NCBI RefSeq assembly: GCF_019393635.1
Contig: NC_057866.1
Coordinates: 11,294,223 to 11,358,222, forward strand
DNA: 64,000 nucleotides
Reading direction: 5' to 3'
Source of the DNA: Dromiciops gliroides
Lineage: Eukaryota > Chordata > Mammalia > Microbiotheria > Microbiotheriidae
The notes beneath the pieces are model-generated. The model did not search any database. It saw nothing but the letters and a program-made list of their open reading frames with translations, and was not told the DNA's origin. The translations under genes and the position numbers were made by a program. This document shows, one piece after another, positions 58,955-64,000 of the stretch (position 1 is the first letter of the stretch; each line of letters begins with the position of its first letter).

Positions 58955-59900
58955 GCCATCAATTAAGCAACTGTTTGTGCTGAGTACACAAAGGCAAGAA
59001 AGAAAACAATCCCTGCCCTCAAGGGTCTTACATTCTGACTGTAGCAAGCATATACATAGTGCCGTCAAAATGAATCCAAGGCAGTTTTGAAGCTGGGCTA
59101 CTGGAAGGATGGAGATGCCCTCAATAACAATACAAAAACTTGAAAGAGTGGTGGGTATAGGAGGCAGGAGAAAATGAATTCTGCTTTGGACATGATGGGC
59201 ATCCGTCCAATAGACTAGGGTTAGATATATAAATTTGAGAGTCATCTGCAAAGAAATGAACATCAAACCCACAGGAGCTGAAAAGATCACCAATGAGATG
59301 GCCTAGACAGAGGGGAAAGAGAAGAGGACCCTGACAGAGCTTTGGGGAGAGTAAGGATGTTAGAAAAGACAGAAGGGAGGGGCAGCTAGGTGGCACAATG
59401 GATAGAGCACCGGCCCTGGAGTCAGGAGTACCTGAGTTCAAATCTGTGCTCAGACACTTAACACTTACTAAGCTGTGTGACCCTAGGCAAGTCACTTAAC
59501 CCCAACTGCCTCACCAAAAAAAAAAAAAAAAGAAGAAAAGAAAAGAGAGAAGGGGATGGGATCAAGGATACAGGTGGAGAGGTTGGCCTTGTTGAAAAAG
59601 ACTGCCTCTTCATCAGTGCCTAGAAAAGAGAGAAAATAGTAGGGTATGTCAAGGAGTTGTGAGGTGAGGAAGAAAGATTGTCCAATGAAGAGAAAAGGAG
59701 AAGGCTTCTGGGAAGTGGTTGGAGTTTTCTGGTGATGCCTGAGGGAAGAATCTCAGCTGAGAGAGTTGGGGAGGAGGTGCCACAATGAAGGAAGAGAAGG
59801 CCACTGAGAGTGAAATGAAGAATAAATTTGAAATAGAAGGATTACCTTGCTGCAGTGAGGGCCCACTTGAGAGTGGATAAAAATGTGCAGGGACTCAAAA
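58955..59900 (+). mobile_element. Ancient LINE-type repeat (CR1/L3-like), split by a SINE
   Basis: Blocks shared with 8,020 (CTGCTTTGGACATGATGGGC; GAGAGTCATCTGCAAAG; GGGATGGGATCAAGGATACAGG). Diverged. Confidence 0.5.
59379..59540 (+). mobile_element. Short WSINE1-like SINE
   Basis: Full copy with poly(A)/AAG tail. Imperfect duplication AGAAAAGACAGAAGGG and AGAAAAGAGAGAAGGGG. Confidence 0.93.
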
Positions 59901-60339
59901 TGTTGACAAAATGTTGTGACTTCCTCTAGCTCTGTTCAGTAGCAGTAGGAGTAGTGGGAGTGAGCTCAACACGGGACCACCCTCAAGTCCAGTGAACCAA
60001 TGGACTTGGGTGATGCTAGCCAATGAGTTTGAAGCAGTGTGGAAGGACTGCTTCTCCTTGGGATGCAGAGGAAGCTTCCACCAGCAGTTCCTCTCTCGAA
60101 CTTGGAGGAAGGAGCAGGCCAGGCTGGAGCTCTAGGCTAGATAGGCTTTTTCTCAACTTTCTGACCCAGGTGTTCTCTTTTTACTAATACTTGGTATACT
60201 TTAATAAATGCTTAATGCCCCCAAACTGGTGCTAAAGCTTCTGATTTAATTAAATTAATTTAATTTGTTAATTCAGTAATAAATATATTAGAAACCCCAG
60301 CTAATTTTCCCTAAACTTGGGAGAGAAATAAGGTGACCA

Positions 60340-60344
<5 letters not shown>

Positions 60345-60379
<35 letters not shown>

Positions 60380-60507
60380 CAATTGGGGTTAAGTGACTTG
60401 CCCAGGGTCACACAGCTAGTAAGTGTTAAGTGTCTGAGGCCCGATTTGAACTCAGGTGCTCCTGACTCCAGGGCCAGTGCTCTATCCACTGCACCACCTT
60501 GCTGCCC
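60345..60507 (-). mobile_element. Short SINE with a (GT)n tail
   Basis: CCACATTT at 60,337-60,344 and 60,508-60,515. The tail is a (GT)n run at 60,345-60,376 in place of poly(T). Confidence 0.94.
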
Positions 60508-60515
60508 CCACATTT

Positions 60516-61560
60516 AATTTTAAATGTCACAGGTCAATACTGGGAAGGGGGGAGGGTAGAGTTAGAGAAGAGGTAATGGGAAAATGGAGGGATTGGAGGT
60601 CCCAGTAAGGATGAATAGGTTTAAGAAGAGTGAGGCAGAGAAAGAGATGAATTAATCGAGATTGTAATTGGATAAAGGAAGTGAAGGATTTGTGGAAGGT
60701 GATAAGATCATGACCATTTTTGTTAATAGCTGATGGGGTAGAGAGATAACTTATGGGAATTAGGTAGACTAAAGAGCTGGGAGGTTAGGGTTAGGGTCAG
60801 GGTAAGATGGAAAGGCTCTGAGCCACATGATTTGGGGACCAGTAATGAAAGGCTCTCACTATCTAAATTGGGTGATAGCTGTGGATGCTATGAATCTTCA
60901 AGGAGAAAACATTGTTGAATGATAGCAGTACAGACAAGACTCTGGAAGTGGGCAATGGGGACCTTTGGGACCAATGAGTATGAAGTGACTGCAATGAGGG
61001 AGGTAGAAGATGCTACCAGCACTGAAAAGGGTGGGCAGGAATGAGATGTCATCTTAGCAAGAGCCAACAGATAGAAGTAGCATAGAAGGAAGACTTTTAA
61101 AATGAAGGGTAGTTTTCTCATTAGAGAGAGCCCCAGTGGGCACTGTCCAAGGGGCAGGCTGACATGTCACTGAACATTGGAGGGATGGCTGGCTTTGAGA
61201 TGAATGAGGATGACCGGGCAGCAGGGAATTATGGTGGAGGGGGTTTGCTCTTTGGCAGTCTGGGATTCAACCTCACAGGGATGGGGAAAGCAAGGGGATG
61301 GAGAACAGACACAGGATCTGTGGAAGGGAGGGGCTTCAATGATGGGGAGAAGTCTTGCCTTGAGATCACCATTTTCTTTGTGTTGGCTGTAATGACACTG
61401 AATCAATGGAGGGGTGCCTGCATCAGAATGGAGCAGTCTAACTTCCCATATCCAATCTTGTTGGTTTCTCGTTGCCAAGTCTTGTGGATTCTGCTTTTGC
61501 TGCATCTCTTGTACTGGTGCCTCTCAACACCGCTCCAGTTTGGGGCCTCAGCTCCTCACC
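60516..61560. other. Intergenic DNA, no gene supported
   Basis: Purine-rich and probably an extension of the ancient repeat at 58,955. Two TTAGGG units at 60,784-60,795. The 140-codon ORF at 61,164 shows no family traits. Confidence 0.4.
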
Positions 61561-62000
61561 CATGGCCCATTACAGGAGCTTCCTAACTGTTAGATCCCTG
61601 CCTGAAGCCGTTCAGTCCCCTTCAAAATCAGATAGAAACTCCACTTAAATATCTTTACAATCTACCTCCCACCTACTTTTCCATCTATGTTCCTCCCTTT
61701 ATCCACTCTTTGTTCCAGTCATCTGCTTCCTTGTCTTTGCTCAGGACATGCCCTCTGCCCCCTGGAATGCCCTCCCTCCTCATTCCCACCCCTTGGGACC
61801 CCTAGTTTCTGTCAACACTCAGCACAAGCTGCACTTTCTCCATGAAGATCATCTCCTGATGCCCCAGCAAGGCCCTTCCTCTAACAAATAACCTTACCAT
61901 TACTCTGCAAATCCTTCAACTTGCACTTAGTCTCTCTCCAGTGCCTACAGTAGTAAGGGGGCCCTTAATGTCCAATCATTGATATCATGTTATCTAAGCT
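61560..62000 (+). mobile_element. L2 3' region
   Basis: CATGCCCTCTGCCCCCTGGAATGCCC and neighbours in L2 order. Confidence 0.7.
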
Positions 62001-62230
62001 CATACTGTGTGTCCCTAGAACCCCAGGTTACCCCAACAGATAATTCATTCAGATTGAAAAACTAATACAAAATGTTAGCTACTGGGTATTCTTTCCTATT
62101 TGCTTGATTTAAAAAAATTGGGGTTCATGACACGATCCTCTTTCTTCCCACAGTGGCAGTGGCTCTCAGGCACTCTGGATACCAGACTTTAGGAAGATAT
62201 TGTGTGTTTTTTAAAAATTATTATTATTAT

Positions 62231-62372
62231 TTTTAGTGAGGCAATTGGGGTTAAGTGACTTGCCCGGGGTCACACAGCTAGCAAGTGTTAAGTGTCTGAG
62301 GCCGGACTTGAACTCAGGTACTCCTGACTCCAGGGCCGGTGCTCCATCCTCTGCGCCTCCTAGCTGCCCCCC
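62231..62372 (-). mobile_element. Short SINE
   Basis: Flanked by ATATTGTGTGTTTTTTAAAA (from 62,198) and ATATTGTGTTTTTAAAAATTA (from about 62,377), an imperfect duplication. Confidence 0.92.
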
Positions 62373-62553
62373 CACATATTGTGTTTTTAAAAATTATCGT
62401 GGTTACTACTGAACTTTATCAATTAATATTAATAGCTATTTCACCCATTTTGGCAGGAAGCATTCATTATTAAGATCATATATACCAGTAAAGGATTGAC
62501 CGCATGTCTCCCTAACTTCTATTAGTTTCAGGCCTTCATACCTACATTGTTCT

Positions 62554-62698
62554 TTTTTTTTTTTGGCAGGGCAATGAGGGTTAAGTGACTTGCCCAGGGT
62601 CACACAGGTAGCAAGCATCGTCTGAGGTCACATTTGAACTCAGGTCCTCCTGAATCCAGGGCCTGTGCTTTATCCACTGTGCCACCTAGCTGCCCCCT
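62554..62698 (-). mobile_element. Short SINE
   Basis: Duplication ATACCTACATTGTTCT (62,538-62,553) and ATACTTACATAGTTCT (62,699-62,714), two mismatches. Confidence 0.94.
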
Positions 62699-62714
62699 AT
62701 ACTTACATAGTTCT

Positions 62715-63411
62715 AAGAGGAAGAGCGCACCAATTGAGGGTGAGGCCAGAGAGAGGGGCAGAAGAGCACAAAAAGAGTGACCCTGGTGTGGTGTTTGACC
62801 CTCCTTAGATAGAGGCAGGTTGATCTAATAGAGGCACATTGATCTAAGTCAATTGCTTATAGTATCATTCAGTTCCATTAACTGGAGAGCATGCAAAGGG
62901 GCAGATTCCAGTGTCTGGGTGTGGCTCTTCACCTAGATAAACAGAAGAATCAATCTTCATTTCCTCGGCTTCCTAGGGCTTGTCCCAGACAAGAGCTGAA
63001 CTTTCTAGAGTGGGGGTGGAGATTGGGTCCCCCAAGAGATTCCTTATTGATAATGATTTTCTCACAGTATTGTTTGTTATCTGAAGGGGTCTTACAAGGG
63101 AGGCTAGAATGAGACTAAGAACCAGACTTTGAGAGGAGAGCCAGAGCTCAAGCCTGGGGAAGTTAAGATTTTGTGGGGGGGGAGGCAAGACTGCCACCTC
63201 CTGCTCAGCCACAGAGGGCAGGACTCTGGGGAGGAGCAGATTTAGACTTGAAGTAAGGACTTGAGCTGTCCAGCAGGAATGGGGGCTGCCCGGGCCGGGG
63301 CAGGCTCCCATGCAAGCAGCCTTGGGACGGTGCAGGTACTTGGAGGTACTTCCTTGCTCATCTCCAGGTGCCTAGGCGCCTGCCCACCCATTCACAAGGA
63401 TGACCTCCAAA
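62715..63411. other. Unique sequence just downstream of the next gene's 3' end
   Basis: No repeats or coding signal are recognised. Confidence 0.4.
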
Positions 63412-63893
63412 CCGCACTTCATAAAAAATAATAATTTATTGTCAACAAAGGGGTATGTACAAAGGGAAAGAACGGGAGAAGAGGGGGCTGGGGAGGCAGG
63501 GTGAAAAGCGGGCAGAGCTTGGAGTCTCCCGAGCTCCTTCTCCCCCACCCTGGAGCTCCCCCTGCTTGGCTGCAGGGGGGAGGGGAAAGAGGTGATGGAC
63601 TCCCTGTCAGGAGGGCCCGGAGGAGGTGGGGGGAGAGGAGACTCCCCCGAGGTAGTAGAGGGCTCCAGTGGGTCCCCCCTTGTGACCACCTCCTATGTAA
63701 GGCACTGTGCCGGCGGGAAGCGGTGAAGCGGGAACGAGGGAGGGCAAACACAGTGGGTCAAAGGAGCTCTCGCTCTCCATCAACACTGAACCCTAGTGCA
63801 AGGACGGCAGCAGCCCAACGGCCCCGGGGGTGGCCCGGACCCCAGACCCTCAGCAGCGTCCAATGGGAGCAGAAGTGGACTCCCCCACCCTGC
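63412..63893 (-). other. 3' UTR of the upstream minus-strand gene
   Basis: This stretch lies between the candidate stop and a poly(A) signal. It has no SINE or LINE, unlike the neighbouring 20 kb, and is rich in short C/T and G/A runs as many mammalian 3' UTRs are. The cleavage site is expected at about 63,412-63,425. The link to SPINDOC rests only on human gene order. Confidence 0.5.
63435..63440 (-). terminator. Polyadenylation signal AATAAA (minus strand)
   Basis: The minus strand reads GTTGACAATAAATTATTATT. Downstream of the expected cleavage site is a GT-rich element (GTGCGGTTTGGAGGTCATCC then TTGTGAATGGGTGGG), as expected for a working poly(A) site. No A-tract follows, so this is a gene end and not a retrocopy. 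Confidence 0.65.
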
Positions 63894-64000
63894 TCAAGTG
63901 CTTGGCTCCATGAGCTGCTTCTGCTGGGGAGGGAGGGTCTGGGTGAGGTGCAGTGAGGTCCCCCCTCCCCCGCAGCAGCCCTCACACCCCATGCCTGGCC
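63894..64000 (-). CDS. Candidate C-terminal coding end of the gene upstream of MARK2 (possibly SPINDOC)
   Basis: A minus-strand frame is open from the window edge and reads ...GCEGCCGGGGTSLHLTQTL... then PPQQKQLMEPST and TGA (63,896-63,894). Inside it a pyrimidine tract followed by AG (CTCCCTCCCCAG, AG at 63,925-63,924) could instead be a splice acceptor, leaving only QKQLMEPST in the last exon. Another frame is also open from the edge to about 63,760. In human the next gene upstream of MARK2 on the same strand is SPINDOC (C11orf84), which would fit the position and strand. The residues do not match the SPINDOC C-terminus as I remember it, so all of this could be 3' UTR. Low confidence. Confidence 0.3.
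   Translation of the reverse strand, partial: PGMGCEGCCGGGGTSLHLTQTLPPQQKQLMEPST

Noticed and set aside
60784..60800. Telomere-like TTAGGGTTAGGGTCAGGG
   Set aside because: Only two exact units in a G/A-rich region; too short to claim an interstitial telomere.
61164..61586. 140-codon ORF with a Gly-rich start
   Set aside because: It lies in a probable ancient repeat, runs into an L2 fragment and shows no family resemblance.
1366..63000. Many small ORFs sharing DRAPALDSGGPEFKSSLRH and TLTSCVTLGKSLNP
   Set aside because: These are translations of the tRNA-derived SINE body (GGACCTGAGTTCAAATCC, GTGACCCTGGGCAAGTCAC). They are repeat artefacts and not a protein family.
1..64000. CRISPR arrays, operons, phage or toxin systems
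   Set aside because: No spaced direct repeats of that kind and no prokaryotic gene layout; the window is mammalian.

Overview
The window is mammalian nuclear DNA, almost certainly from a marsupial. It is full of tRNA-derived SINEs with a GGGGCAGCTAGGTGGCGCAGTGGATAGAGC head, a GAGTTCAAATCC B box and a GTGACCCTGGGCAAGTCACTTAACCCCAATTGCC body. That is the marsupial SINE signature, and the short young copies look like the WSINE1 type of Australian marsupials. Older CORE-SINE/MIR-like copies, L2, marsupial L1 3' ends, one LTR and one small hAT-type element are also present. There is no bacterial gene organisation; most long ORFs are random or are SINE translations.

The firm protein-coding anchor is at 40,278-40,334 on the minus strand. 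A coding first exon reads MSSARTPLPTLNERDTEQQ and ends at a clean CAG|GTAGGAG donor. This is the N-terminus of the Ser/Thr kinase MARK2 (Par-1b). It sits inside a CpG island (about 39,640-41,240) that holds three direct copies and one inverted relative of a 16-bp ETS-containing motif. No later MARK2 exon was recognised, so positions 1-40,277 are read as a long partial first intron.

The intron contains a FAU (FUBI-eS30) retropseudogene at 10,748-11,251 with poly(A) and an 11-bp target duplication, a 159-bp hAT-like element at 6,638-6,796, several L1/L2 pieces, about fifteen young SINEs and microsatellites. A small CpG-dense patch at 22,244-22,315 carries a possible alternative phase-0 first exon on the MARK2 strand.

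From 41,240 to about 63,400 lies intergenic DNA upstream of MARK2, dense in SINEs, L2 and L1. At 56.3-58.7 kb an old L1 fragment has been hit by several SINEs and by one LTR. At 63,400-64,000 a minus-strand AATAAA with a GT-rich downstream element marks the 3' end of another gene on the MARK2 strand. Human gene order suggests SPINDOC (C11orf84), but the visible residues do not prove it.

I found no convincing new multi-gene system. The best leads are the repeated ETS motif in the MARK2 promoter, the candidate alternative first exon, SINE insertion series that reuse one target sequence, and an eS30 reading frame still open in the FAU retrocopy.
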